Positions 30,565 to 38,736 of a stretch of 64,000 bases of DNA are shown piece after piece. The notes beneath the pieces are model-generated. The model saw nothing but the letters and a program-made list of their open reading frames with translations, was not told where the DNA came from and ran no database searches. This DNA comes from G963704535 sp963704535. Lineage in GTDB: Bacteria; Chloroflexota; Chloroflexia; Chloroflexales; Roseiflexaceae. Positions within the stretch are counted from its first letter, which is position 1, and every line of letters starts with the position of its first letter. The stretch is taken from assembly GCA_963704535.1 (NCBI GenBank), contig OY969916.1:9176001-9240000 (forward strand). The letters run 5' to 3'. Made by a program: the position numbers and the translations under genes.

Positions 30565-31911
30565 TCACTGGCCTTGCGCGCGCAACTCGCCCAGGTAGCG
30601 CTGGATCGCCAGGTAGGCCGGGCGCGGGCTGTAATCGCCATTGAGGATGCTGAACGACGCCTGCTCGTGGAGCGGCATACCCTCCTGCGCTTTCAGCGGC
30701 CCGAAGTTAAGATTCCACAGGAACATATTGCCGACCCACGGGTACTGCTCCTTGGTCCGCCGCATGGCCCCGACGATGAACTCGCCCTGCTGCTCGTAGG
30801 AGATCTGGTTGCCGAACTCGAACCCCGGCGTGGCGTTTAGGGTGGCCCAGCCGTACTCGGTGATCCAGATCTGGTGATCCGCCAGACCGTACTCCTCCAT
30901 TAGCTCGCGCACGTTTTCGATATGCCGGAAGTAAAACGTCGGGTCCTCGGTCCAGCCCTGGGCTTGGCTGGGGTTGTCGGGCCACAGTGTGTCGGGCGGG
31001 TTGGCCGAGCCGCCGGGGTGAACCGCCTGCACGTCGAAGTAGTTGCGGATGATGCCGTTCTGGTACGAGTACATGGCCCGGTAGTAGCGCATGTCGGCGA
31101 TCGCCACGCCGGCGCTGTTGACCGCCGTCGATGACGGCGGCCCTGCCACGACGTAGATGCTCGGATCGACGGCCTTGATGCGAACGTAGGACTCTTTGAG
31201 CAGCTCGACATAATGGCCGGCGTCCTCGGTCGAGACATGGCCGCCGTTCTCGTGGGCCAGGTTCTGCTCATTCCAGATCTCGATCGCGTGGACGCGGCCC
31301 TGGTAGTGCTCGGCCAGCGCGGCGACAAAGTTGCCCAGGCTCTGCGGGTCCTGGGGCATGCCGTCGCCGCCGGTGGCGGTGTAGAAGCTGGGCGAGCGGA
31401 CGATCGAGATCAGCAGCTTGAGATTCTGGGCGTTGACGGAGGCGACGATGTCGTCAAGCTCGCCCCAGACATAGTTGCCGGCCGGCCCTTCCTGATCGCG
31501 CCAGTGGATCTGTTGGCGAATCCAGCCGAAGCCGGCGTCGCGCGCCGCGACCAGCGGTGTGTAGCGGTCGGTGTAGAACAGGTGCGCCGCGACGCCGAAA
31601 TCGAGCCGCTCGCTCTTGAGCGGGAAGGCCAGCCCGCCCGGCCCGACCGGCTGGGTCGTCGGCATGGGCGGCATGGGCAGCGGCGTTGGGATGGGGATGG
31701 CGGTCGCGGTCGGCGTGACGTTCGCGGTCGAAATCTTCGGCTGGCCCTGTGGCACAACCATGGCCGGGGCGATCGTCGGCGCATCGACGGCGGCGGTCGG
31801 CAGGGCCGCGGCCGGGGCCACGGCCTGCTGCTGCCCACGGCCCGCGCAGCCGGCCAGCAGCATGATAACGAGTGCCAGGATCGGCAAGTGCGAGCGTATG
31901 AACAGTCTCAC
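30565..31911 (-). CDS. secreted glycoside hydrolase-like lipoprotein (clan GH-A barrel)
   Basis: 448 residues from a GTG at 31911 with AGGAG 9 bases upstream. The N-terminus LPILALVIMLLAGCAGRG gives a lipobox and is followed by an Ala/Pro/Thr linker. The barrel shows GFGWIRQQIHWRDQEGPAGNYVWGELDDIV, VHAIEIWNEQNL (probable acid/base Glu, as in GH5/GH39) and HQIWITEYGWATL (probable nucleophile Glu). This is the clan-A layout; the exact family (GH39- or GH5-like) cannot be fixed by eye. Likely substrate is an extracellular plant or microbial polysaccharide. Confidence 0.82.
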   Translation of the reverse strand: MRLFIRSHLPILALVIMLLAGCAGRGQQQAVAPAAALPTAAVDAPTIAPAMVVPQGQPKISTANVTPTATAIPIPTPLPMPPMPTTQPVGPGGLAFPLKSERLDFGVAAHLFYTDRYTPLVAARDAGFGWIRQQIHWRDQEGPAGNYVWGELDDIVASVNAQNLKLLISIVRSPSFYTATGGDGMPQDPQSLGNFVAALAEHYQGRVHAIEIWNEQNLAHENGGHVSTEDAGHYVELLKESYVRIKAVDPSIYVVAGPPSSTAVNSAGVAIADMRYYRAMYSYQNGIIRNYFDVQAVHPGGSANPPDTLWPDNPSQAQGWTEDPTFYFRHIENVRELMEEYGLADHQIWITEYGWATLNATPGFEFGNQISYEQQGEFIVGAMRRTKEQYPWVGNMFLWNLNFGPLKAQEGMPLHEQASFSILNGDYSPRPAYLAIQRYLGELRAQGQ

Positions 31912-32304
31912 GGCATCATTCTCCTGCTAGTATAGTGTGATGGAGCGGTGCTACGGCGTGGATATGCCGTAGTACGGAGTCTAGCAGTTGAGGTGCCGGT
32001 AGACAATCATGGAAGTTTACGGGAGCATGACCGCAGGCTGGTGGGAGGGTGATAGGTTGCTTAGATTGGTCAGTTGCCCGTTGTCAGTGGTCAGTTGCGG
32101 TATCAGCGTTAGTGCTGACACCTGTCTCATCGCTCAAGTTAGGACTTTTGTCTTACCCCCAATAATTCGTTGGTATCTGTGATGATCATTGGGATTCCTG
32201 TATAACATGCAAGGCCCGGCGCAATGAACGATTTGCAGCCGGTGCCATATGACAGAAGCACAGCGGCCTGCGTAGCCGCTTCCTACATTTAAGGAGCCAA
32301 AACC
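31912..32304. other. upstream region of the AGDPSQWG-repeat gene
   Basis: No gene is visible. A CAGTTGCCCGTTGTCAGTGGTCAGTTGC heptamer-like tract lies near 32070. From 32110 the sequence is AT-rich and non-repetitive with CCTGTATAACATG near 32198, a possible -10 region. A GC-rich potential stem-loop (CAGCGGCCTGCGTAGCCGCTT, 21 bases at about 32261) sits just before the ribosome site; no known riboswitch is recognised. Confidence 0.4.
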
Positions 32305-32619
32305 ATGTTCACGCTAAAGCACACCAAGAGCATGACTCGCGTGCAGAAGCTAACCCTTGCTGCCCTCACCGCGCTTGCCCTGACCGCCGGCGCCTTCGCG
32401 GTCAGCCCTGCTGCCAAACTGGCGGGCGACCCGTCGCAGTGGGGTATAGCGGGCGACCCGTCGCAGTGGGGTATTGCGGGCGACCCGTCGCAGTGGGGTT
32501 TCGAGAGCGTGGCCAAGAAAGGTTCGTTCGATATTACGGAGCTGGCGGGCGATCCCTCGCAGTGGGGCGAGAGCGTGGCCAAGGTCAACGAGTATGAGGG
32601 CCAGCACCGCGAGGCGTAG
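32305..32619 (+). CDS. small exported protein with four AGDPSQWG repeats
   Basis: 104 residues; ATG preceded by AAGGAG about 9 bases upstream. Residues 1-32 form a signal peptide (KLTLAALTALALTAGAFA, probable cleavage after AFA), leaving a mature peptide of about 70 residues. AGDPSQWG occurs at residues 40-47, 49-56, 58-65 and 81-88. The larger unit LAGDPSQWG...ESVAK occurs twice (ending at 71 and 93). At DNA level the first three copies are 27-bp near-identical repeats while the fourth has diverged. A hairpin terminator follows at 32680. I do not recognise the family. It could be a secreted structural peptide, a precursor of repeated signalling octapeptides, or a surface-binding tag. Confidence 0.75.
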   Translation: MFTLKHTKSMTRVQKLTLAALTALALTAGAFAVSPAAKLAGDPSQWGIAGDPSQWGIAGDPSQWGFESVAKKGSFDITELAGDPSQWGESVAKVNEYEGQHREA

Positions 32620-32679
32620 TAGCCCTGGGGTTCGACAAACAACTGATGAGGCGTAACAGGCCGGCATCAGGCACGAGAC

Positions 32680-32707
32680 GACGCCTCCCCAAATGCGGGG
32701 AGGCGTC
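32680..32707 (+). terminator. hairpin terminator after the AGDPSQWG gene
   Basis: GACGCCTCCCC (32680-32690) pairs perfectly with GGGGAGGCGTC (32697-32707). The following bases, GGCGTGTTTGGGG, give only a weak T tract, so termination strength is uncertain. Confidence 0.6.
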
Positions 32708-32725
32708 GGCGTGTTTGGGGTAGAG

Positions 32726-32797
32726 CTTTACAGTTCTGGGAAAAAAGGGGGGTTGAGGGGGCAGCCCCCTCAGTCTCTCTCAACCCACATTGTAAAG
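32726..32797. repeat. TTGAGGGG-hairpin repeat with CTTTACAGT/TTGTAAAG ends
   Basis: CTTTACAGTTCTGGG, then GGGTTGAGGGGGC-AGCCCCCTCAGTC, then CACATTGTAAAG. It closely matches the copy at 16951-17022. Confidence 0.85.
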
Positions 32798-32812
32798 TAG
32801 AGCGGCGGGGCG

Positions 32813-34144
32813 TCACGCAATGCGGCTATCTTGATCCTGCGAGAGCAGGTCGATCAGCAGCGCGGCGGTCCACGAGAACTGATCGGTCCCGTGTCCCTGG
32901 CCGGTCTCTGGGTTGAAGTACTCGTAGAAGCCGTATCGCCGCACCAGCTCGATCATCGCCTGGCGCATGCGCGCGGCGTAGGCGCTGAAGCCGTAGCGCC
33001 GCAGCCCCTGGTGGAGCAGCCAGTCGACGTTGACCCACACCGGGCCGCGCCAGTAGCGGTTGGGCGAGTAGTCGGGCGCCTGGCGGCTGTAGGACGGCAC
33101 GGGGTAGCCGGCCTCGTCCATGTCGCAGAATGCGGGCGAGTTGAGGTAGGCGTACATCTGCTCGGCCCGCTCCACGCTGGGGATGCCGGCGAACAGCGGG
33201 GCGAAGCCGGCGGCGACGTGGACCGGCACCCGCGCGCCCGCCACCAGGTCGTAGTTGATGTAGATCGCATGCTCGGCGTCCCAAAGCTCCATGTTGATCG
33301 CCTGCGCGGTTCGCGCGGCCCATTCCTCGAACGGCGCGGGGTCCTCGTCCAGGATGCGCGCGATCTCGGCCAGGTCGCGGTCGGCCTGGCACAGCAGCGT
33401 GTTGAACAGCACATCCTGGATCAGAAACGGGCTGTCCTGATTGATGCGCGCCTCGTCGTAGCCGCGGTCGGCGAACAGCTTGACCAGGTAGACATAGCGG
33501 TCGTACTCGGCGTCGCTGGGGCGGTCGGCTGCGTCGACGATCGTGGTATCGACGCGACGATAGGGCGGGATCTCCTCCGGGCGCGGCTGGATGCGAGCCA
33601 GCGCGGCATCCCAGAGCGGCGAGTTGTCCTGCCCCGACTCCCAGGGGTGTCGGATGTAGACCAGCCCCTCGCCGCGCGGGTCGCGCTCGCGATAGAGGTA
33701 GGCGTGCCAGTCGCGCAGGCGCGGGAACATGTCGGCCAGGAACGCGCGGGCGCGCTCCTGGTCCTGGGCGTGCCGGAAGACCCGCAGCGCCGCCGTGGCG
33801 TGGACCGGCGGCTGCACGATCCCCGAGGTCGGGCGAACGGTGGGGGCGGCGGGGTGGCCGGCGGTGCGCCACAGCTCCGGCCCTGGAAAGTAGCCGCTGG
33901 CCTCTGGGTTGAAGATGATATGCGGCAGCAGGCCGCTGGCCCACTGGCCGGCGAACAGCGCGCGCAGCTCGGCCTCGGCGCGTGGCTGGTCGTAGTGCGC
34001 GTAGCCGATCGCGATGAATGCCGAGTCCCACGACCACTGGTGCGGGTATAGGTGTGGCGCCGGCTTGGTGTAGTCGCCGACCCGGTTGTGGTCGAGGACG
34101 GCTTGGGCCTGTGCGACAAGGTCGGCGTGTTCCTCGCTTATCAT
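32813..34144 (-). CDS. GH63-like glycoside hydrolase (mannosylglycerate/glucosylglycerate hydrolase type)
   Basis: 443 residues; the ATG at 34144 (MISEEHADLVAQ) has AGGAG 6 bases upstream. An (alpha/alpha)6 barrel is indicated by LYPHQWSWDSAFIAIGYAHYD, ASGLLPHIIFNP, RHPWESGQDNSPLWDAAL (probable catalytic Asp region), and SPNRYWRGPVWVNVDWLLHQGLRRYG followed by FYEYFNPETGQGHGTDQFSWTAALLIDLL, where the Glu of YEYFNPETG is the other likely catalytic acid. These motifs match GH63 bacterial enzymes that release mannose or glucose from the compatible solutes mannosyl- or glucosylglycerate. Substrate is inferred. It ends the IclR-Rieske-oxidoreductase gene run on the minus strand. Confidence 0.82.
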   Translation of the reverse strand: MISEEHADLVAQAQAVLDHNRVGDYTKPAPHLYPHQWSWDSAFIAIGYAHYDQPRAEAELRALFAGQWASGLLPHIIFNPEASGYFPGPELWRTAGHPAAPTVRPTSGIVQPPVHATAALRVFRHAQDQERARAFLADMFPRLRDWHAYLYRERDPRGEGLVYIRHPWESGQDNSPLWDAALARIQPRPEEIPPYRRVDTTIVDAADRPSDAEYDRYVYLVKLFADRGYDEARINQDSPFLIQDVLFNTLLCQADRDLAEIARILDEDPAPFEEWAARTAQAINMELWDAEHAIYINYDLVAGARVPVHVAAGFAPLFAGIPSVERAEQMYAYLNSPAFCDMDEAGYPVPSYSRQAPDYSPNRYWRGPVWVNVDWLLHQGLRRYGFSAYAARMRQAMIELVRRYGFYEYFNPETGQGHGTDQFSWTAALLIDLLSQDQDSRIA

Positions 34145-34199
34145 GGCGTCTCCTGAAGTACAGCGGTAAGTAGCCACTATTGTAGCGCAGTTCGAACGA

Positions 34200-34347
34200 G
34201 GAACGGCGGAGTGGCGGAAGTGACGGAACGCGGAAGGACGGAGAGACGGAAGCGGCGGAATGACGATCAGACGATCTTCCGCTACCTCCGCCGTTCCGCG
34301 CTTCCCCGTTCAAAAGCCTCCGCCGTTCCGTGCTTCCCCGTTCAAAC
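34200..34347. repeat. inverted tract of GGAACGGCGGA-type short repeats
   Basis: GGAACGGCGGAGTGGCGGAAG and related GACGGA words on the left are complemented by CTTCCGCTACCTCCGCCGTT on the right; CCTCCGCCGTTCCGYGCTTCCCCGTTC then occurs twice directly. It overlaps the stop codon region of the FAD oxidoreductase gene. Confidence 0.75.
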
Positions 34348-35901
34348 ACCGAGATCGTCCAGCACAACCTTGGCTGCATTGTGGCCAGGTATCCCCGTCA
34401 CCCCACCACCGGGATGCGCCCCGCTCCCACACAGATACAGCCCCGCCAGCGGCGTCCGGTAGTCGGCCCAGCCTGCTACGGGCCGCAGGCTGTAGGTCTG
34501 GTCGGGCGTAAGCTCGCCGTGGAAGATATGCCCGCCCGTCAGCCCGAAGCGCCGCTCCAGGTCGATCGGCGAGAGCATCTGGCGGGCGATGATCGCGTCC
34601 TTGATGTTGGGCGCGTACTCGGCGATCGTATCGACGATCCGGTCGGCAACCTGTTCGCGTAGGCCGTCGTCCCAGGAGCGACCGGCCGGCTCGTAGGGAA
34701 AGAACTGGCAGAAGCACGACAGAATATGCTTGCCTTCGGGCGCCATGGTGCGGTCGGTCGGCGACTGGGTGTAGATCTCGACAAACGGCCGGCTGCTCGG
34801 CTGGCCGCTCTGGCATTCCTGCCAGGCCCGCTCCAGGTACGCGATGCTGGGGCAGATATCGGTGGTGGCGCGGTGGTTCGGGCCGTCGGTGCCGGGGAAG
34901 GCATTGTAGTTAGGCAGCTCGTGCAACGCCAGGTTCAGCTTGAAGACCGGCCCGGCGCAGCGATAATTCTTCTCGATCTGCGTTCGGAAGGGCGCCGGCA
35001 GGGCGCTCTCCGGCGTCAGCTTCAGGAAGGTGCGCTTGGGGTCGGCATTCGAGAGCACCGCCCGCGCCCGCAGCGTATCGCCGCCGGCCAGCACCACGCC
35101 GCGCGCTTGGTCCTGCTCGACCAGCACCTGAGCCACCTCGACGCCGGTGCGGATCTCCACGCCCAGGTCGCGGGCCGCCGCCGCCATCGCCTGGGTGATC
35201 GCGCCCATGCCGCCGCGCACGTAGCCCCAGCGCCCGCGCATGCCGATCGCCCGACCGACCGCGTGGACGTACCAGACGTGCGGGGTGCCGGGGGTGCCGG
35301 GGCCGGCGGCGGTGCCGATCAGGCTCTGCGGCGCCATAGCGGCCTTGATCTCCTCACTCTCGAAGAACTCGTCCAGCAGGTCGGTGGTGCTGAGTAGCAT
35401 CAGGCGCCGGAAGTCATCGGCGGCGCCGGCCTGCTCAAACCGCGCCGCCAGCTCGCTCAAGGTCGGCGGCGGCGCCATCAGCGTCGGCTCCAGGATGTCG
35501 CACACCCGATCCCAGAAGTCCTCCCAGCGGTCGTAATTGATCTCGGCGTCGCGGCGCGAGAACTTGGCGACCTCGCGCTTGCTGGCCGCCCGGTCATTCG
35601 CATAGAGAAAAAGATGCCGGCCGTCGGGGAATGGTAGGAAGTACGAGGGCTCCTTGGGGTAGGTTTGGAAGCCGTAATCGGGCAGCCGCAGATCGTCGAT
35701 AATCTCGGGGCGCAGCAGCGACAACGAGTAGGAGGCCACGCTGACCCGGAAGCCGGGATGGATCTCCTCGGTGATCGCCGCGCCGCCCACCGTGTGGTAG
35801 CGCTCCAGCACCAGCACCTTCTTGCCGCCCTTGGCCAGGTAGCATGCCGCCACCAGCCCGTTGTGCCCGCCGCCGATAATAATTGCGTCGTAGGTGGTCA
35901 T
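34342..35901 (-). CDS. FAD-dependent oxidoreductase, phytoene desaturase-like
   Basis: 519 residues; the ATG at 35901 (MTTYDAIIIGGG) has AAGGAG upstream. N-terminal dinucleotide fold YDAIIIGGGHNGLVAACYLAKGGKKVLVLER followed by VGGAA; the C-terminal FAD contact is GLYLCGSGAHPGGGVTGIPGHNAA, both typical of CrtI-type amine oxidase superfamily proteins of the COG1233 group. It lies directly 3' of the Rieske oxygenase gene, separated by an inverted TTGCGTG heptamer repeat, and behind the iclR gene, so all three probably belong to one oxidative catabolic route. Carotenoid synthesis is less likely because no crtB or crtE is nearby. Confidence 0.88.
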   Translation of the reverse strand: MTTYDAIIIGGGHNGLVAACYLAKGGKKVLVLERYHTVGGAAITEEIHPGFRVSVASYSLSLLRPEIIDDLRLPDYGFQTYPKEPSYFLPFPDGRHLFLYANDRAASKREVAKFSRRDAEINYDRWEDFWDRVCDILEPTLMAPPPTLSELAARFEQAGAADDFRRLMLLSTTDLLDEFFESEEIKAAMAPQSLIGTAAGPGTPGTPHVWYVHAVGRAIGMRGRWGYVRGGMGAITQAMAAAARDLGVEIRTGVEVAQVLVEQDQARGVVLAGGDTLRARAVLSNADPKRTFLKLTPESALPAPFRTQIEKNYRCAGPVFKLNLALHELPNYNAFPGTDGPNHRATTDICPSIAYLERAWQECQSGQPSSRPFVEIYTQSPTDRTMAPEGKHILSCFCQFFPYEPAGRSWDDGLREQVADRIVDTIAEYAPNIKDAIIARQMLSPIDLERRFGLTGGHIFHGELTPDQTYSLRPVAGWADYRTPLAGLYLCGSGAHPGGGVTGIPGHNAAKVVLDDLGV

Positions 35902-35918
35902 AGTAAGCTCCTTGTTGC

Positions 35919-35965
35919 GTGTTGCGTGTTGCGTGAGGTCGTCCACGCAACACGCAACACGTATC
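35919..35965. repeat. inverted TTGCGTG heptamer repeat
   Basis: Three GTTGCGT-type units on the left pair with CACGCAACACGCAACAC on the right around a short GAGGTCGTC loop. It lies between two genes of one operon, so it would fold in the mRNA. Confidence 0.85.
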
Positions 35966-35970
35966 ACATA

Positions 35971-37083
35971 TCACTCGCCCATCGCGGCAAGGTAGTAGCG
36001 GTCGAACGCATCCAGCAGCCCCTCGGCATTGGCGTACGGCCCGAGAGTATAGGCGCGCGAGGCGACGCCCAGCTGGGAAAGCTCGCAAACGTGCCAGTCC
36101 TGCCGGTTGGTCATATCCCAGAACTCGACCGCGTCGCTGGGGTCGAAGTCCGGCTGGGCCATCGTGGCCGGGTCGAACAGCCACTCACACACAATGCGAG
36201 TGCGCCCCGGCCCCTGCGGCCAGAGCGTGTGGGCCATCACGTAGTCCGGGTGCAGGCTGAGCAGCATATTGGGAAAGATCGAATAATAGTAGACCCGCTC
36301 CAACTCCTCGCCTGTGACGCCGCCGAGCGCCGGGCGGCTGGTGGTGCCGGACAGCGTCAAGCTGCCGCCGCCGTGATTCAGCGTCATGTAGCCGCCCAGT
36401 ACCGGCCCTTCGCTGAGATCATTGCGCCCGCTCTGCCACGGCGAAAGCTCGACCAGGGCCGGGTGGATCAGCGAGCAGTGGTAGCACTCCGAGTAGTTCT
36501 GGAAGAGCAGCTTCCAGTTAGCCCGCACGTCGTACTCGACCCGGCCGCCCACGCGCAGGCCCGGCATCTGCCACGCGCCGAACTTGCCGACTAGCGGCGC
36601 CATGGCGCTTTCGAATGGCTCAGGGTCGGGCGCCAGGTTGAGGAACAGGAACCCCTGCCAGTTAGCCAGCCCGGCCCGGTGCAGCGGGTAGTCGGCCTTG
36701 TCGAACCCTGGCGTCTCCTGCATGTGCCGCGCGGCGACGAGCCGCCCGTCCAGCGCGTAGGTCCAGGCGTGATACGGGCACTGGATCGTCTCGCCGAAGC
36801 GACCGCGCGCCTCCGTACATATGCGCGTCCCGCGGTGCCGGCAGACGTTGAAGTGTGCTCGCTCGGCCCCGCCCCGGTCTCTGAGGACGATGATGCTCTC
36901 CGCGCCGATCTCGACCAGCATGAAGTCGCCGGGGTTGGGGATCTGCTCCGCCCGGCCGACGCATAGCCAGCGGTCGTAGAAGATTCGCTCGGTCTCCGCC
37001 CGGTAGATCTCCTCCGACGTGTAGTAGGCCCCCGGTAGGGTGCGGGCGCCCTCCTGAACCGCCGCCCTGGTAAATGATATCAT
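35971..37083 (-). CDS. Rieske non-heme iron oxygenase, alpha subunit
   Basis: 370 residues; the ATG at 37083 (MISFTRAAV) has GGAGGGAG upstream. The Rieske centre is complete: CRHRGTRI then CPYHAWTY, spaced 17 residues, at about 85-110. The catalytic domain has NWKLLFQNYSECYHCSLIHPAL with the bridging acid (ECYHC) and His ligands, and a later Asp (VEFWDMTN). The closest general resemblance is to the SRPBCC-type oxygenases that attack choline, betaine or carnitine and related small compounds. A ferredoxin reductase is not adjacent. It is likely induced by its substrate through the IclR protein upstream. Confidence 0.9.
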   Translation of the reverse strand: MISFTRAAVQEGARTLPGAYYTSEEIYRAETERIFYDRWLCVGRAEQIPNPGDFMLVEIGAESIIVLRDRGGAERAHFNVCRHRGTRICTEARGRFGETIQCPYHAWTYALDGRLVAARHMQETPGFDKADYPLHRAGLANWQGFLFLNLAPDPEPFESAMAPLVGKFGAWQMPGLRVGGRVEYDVRANWKLLFQNYSECYHCSLIHPALVELSPWQSGRNDLSEGPVLGGYMTLNHGGGSLTLSGTTSRPALGGVTGEELERVYYYSIFPNMLLSLHPDYVMAHTLWPQGPGRTRIVCEWLFDPATMAQPDFDPSDAVEFWDMTNRQDWHVCELSQLGVASRAYTLGPYANAEGLLDAFDRYYLAAMGE

Positions 37084-37093
37084 CGCTCCCTCC

Positions 37094-37194
37094 GTTGACA
37101 AGGTGACAAGGTGACAAGATGACAGGGTGACAAGATGACGGGGTGAAAGGGTGACAACCTCACGCAACACGCAACACGCAACACGCAACACGTA
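37094..37194. repeat. tandem TGACAAGR octamers and CACGCAACA octamers
   Basis: TTGACAAGGTGACAAGGTGACAAG-type octamers occupy about 37094-37155 and ACGCAACACGCAACACG octamers about 37160-37194. It lies between iclR and the oxygenase gene. Confidence 0.85.
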
Positions 37195-37968
37195 TCACGC
37201 ATCACGATATCCCATCGCCCGTGAGATCTGCGCGCCGGCCTCCATCACCAGGCGCGCCAGCTCCGGCTCGCGGCGGCGCGGCAGGCGAGCAGCCGGGCCG
37301 GAGATGCTGACGGCAGCAGCGGCCTGGCCCTGGTGGTCGAAGATCGGCGCGCCGACGGCGTGCAAATGCGCCTCAAGCTCCTCGTAGGCGGTGGCATAGC
37401 CGCGCGCCACGGCGGCCTGGAGATCAGCCCGCAGGGCCACCTCGTCGGTGATCGTGCGTGGGCCGGGGGCGCGCAGTTGGCCCGCCAGGAACTCCGCGAG
37501 CGCCTGCGGCGGGAGGTGGGCCAGCAGCAGCTTGCCGGTTGCGGTGCAGTGGGCCGGGTAGAGCGTGCCGACGTTGCTGCTGGCGCTGAGCAGGTGATCG
37601 CCGGGGATCTCCTCGACGATCATGACGTCCGCCCCGCGCAGGATCTCAAGGTCCACCGTTTCGCCGCTGCGCTTGGCCAGCTCGCGCAGGAAGGGCAGCG
37701 CGACCGCCCGCAGGTCCATCTGGCGCAGCGCCAGCCCGCCCAGCACCGCCAGCTCGGCGCCCAGGCGGTAGCCGCTGGCCCCATCGGCTACCACCAGCCC
37801 TTCGCGCTCCAGCGCGCTGAGCAGCCGGTAGACGGTGCTGCGGTTCAGGCTGGTGCGCCGGCTCAACTCCTGGGGTGTCAGCCGCGCTGTATCAGGGCCG
37901 AACGCCTTGAGCAGGGCCACGGCGCGCAGGACCGCCTGGGTGCCATTGTAGGTCGAGTTGTTGTTCAT
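37195..37968 (-). CDS. IclR-family transcriptional regulator
   Basis: 257 residues. N-terminal winged helix: QAVLRAVALLKAFGPDTARLTPQELSRRTSLNRSTVYRLLSALEREGLV. The effector domain includes LRELAKRSGETVDLEILRGADVMIVEEIPGDHLL, the family signature YPAHCTATGKLLLAHLPP and VAPIFDHQGQAAAAVSISGPAARL-type sequence (AVGAPIFDHQGQ). It has its own near-consensus promoter at 38002-38030 and precedes the oxygenase and FAD oxidoreductase genes, which it probably controls. Confidence 0.95.
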   Translation of the reverse strand: MNNNSTYNGTQAVLRAVALLKAFGPDTARLTPQELSRRTSLNRSTVYRLLSALEREGLVVADGASGYRLGAELAVLGGLALRQMDLRAVALPFLRELAKRSGETVDLEILRGADVMIVEEIPGDHLLSASSNVGTLYPAHCTATGKLLLAHLPPQALAEFLAGQLRAPGPRTITDEVALRADLQAAVARGYATAYEELEAHLHAVGAPIFDHQGQAAAAVSISGPAARLPRRREPELARLVMEAGAQISRAMGYRDA

Positions 37969-38001
37969 ATAATGGACAAATGTTTATATTCTGCGAAGCG
38001 C

Positions 38002-38030
38002 ATCTTACTAGGAAGCGTGGTTTTTGTCAA
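38002..38030 (-). promoter_or_regulatory. iclR promoter
   Basis: On the minus strand TTGACA (38025-38030) and TAAGAT (38002-38007) are separated by 17 bp, a near-consensus sigma-70 promoter about 35 bases from the start codon. Confidence 0.72.
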
Positions 38031-38118
38031 ATCGGCTTGAGGGTATTATGCGAACCAGATAGAGGATGTTGCTACGGGCTGTTGTTTCTGTGCTGCATGC
38101 TGCGCTTGCCGCAGCCGC

Positions 38119-38147
38119 TTTACAGTACTGAGATACTGGGCTACAAT
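38119..38147 (+). promoter_or_regulatory. promoter of the toxin-antitoxin pair
   Basis: TTTACA at 38119-38124 and TACAAT at 38142-38147 with a 17-bp spacer, 25 bases before the antitoxin ATG. Confidence 0.68.
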
Positions 38148-38171
38148 TTGCACATATCGCGGGAGGATACT

Positions 38172-38408
38172 ATGACGACGAAATCGATTGAGATCCACGA
38201 AGCGCAGCAGCACCTTGCGGAATTGGTTGCCCAGGTCGCGACAGGAACAGAAATTATCTTACTGGATGGTCAAATACCCCGCGCACGCCTGGTGCCAATC
38301 ACGCCGCATGTAGCGCAGCGTGTCCCAGGGTTACATGCCGGCAGTATCACGATGAGCCCCGATTTTGATCAGCCCTTGCCTGACACTTTCTGGACCGGAA
38401 CCACGTGA
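38172..38408 (+). CDS. antitoxin, Phd/YefM-like (type II)
   Basis: 78 residues; ATG preceded by GGGAGGATACT. The N-terminus KSIEIHEAQQHLAELVAQVATGTEIILLDGQIPRARLVPI is the Phd/YefM dimer and DNA-binding fold; the tail (FDQPLPDTFWTG) would block the partner toxin's active site. It overlaps the PIN gene by four bases, the usual antitoxin-toxin arrangement. Expected to autorepress the promoter at 38119. Confidence 0.88.
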   Translation: MTTKSIEIHEAQQHLAELVAQVATGTEIILLDGQIPRARLVPITPHVAQRVPGLHAGSITMSPDFDQPLPDTFWTGTT

Positions 38409-38668
38409 AACTCTTGCTCGACACGCATACGTTTATCTGGTGGGACAGCGACCCCGCCAAATTATCCGCCACGGCAATGGCGTTATGCAGTGACCCAGGG
38501 AATGAGCTTATCCTTAGCGCGACGAGCCTGTGGGAAATGCAAATCAAGCACCAACTGGGGAAATTGAGCTTGCGGCTGCCGTTGGTTGATATTGTTACGC
38601 ATCAACTTTTAGGTCCTATCCCATTCGTATCGCTTGGTAGCGCTATACACTTGATGGCCTACAACTAG
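38405..38668 (+). pseudogene. VapC-like PIN toxin, truncated at the C-terminus
   Basis: 87 residues where VapC toxins of this type have about 125. The start MKLLLDTHTFIWWDSDPAKLS gives the first catalytic Asp and LSATSLWEMQIKHQLGKLSL the Glu. The usual final part with DPFDRLL and the third acidic residue is missing: after PFVSLGSAIHLMAYN the frame stops and the next DNA belongs to the convergent aldehyde dehydrogenase gene. Ribonuclease activity is therefore unlikely. A deletion at about 38660 is the simplest explanation. Confidence 0.75.
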
Positions 38669-38736
38669 ATGTGGGAGTGAGCAAGATCGAGACGCTGCCC
38701 AATCCGCTCATTCCCTACATCGCAATCGTAAATACG

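Noticed and set aside
34342..35901. Carotenoid biosynthesis (phytoene desaturase)
   Set aside because: The protein has the general fold, but the neighbours are an IclR regulator and a Rieske oxygenase, and no crtB/crtE gene is visible, so a catabolic oxidoreductase is preferred.
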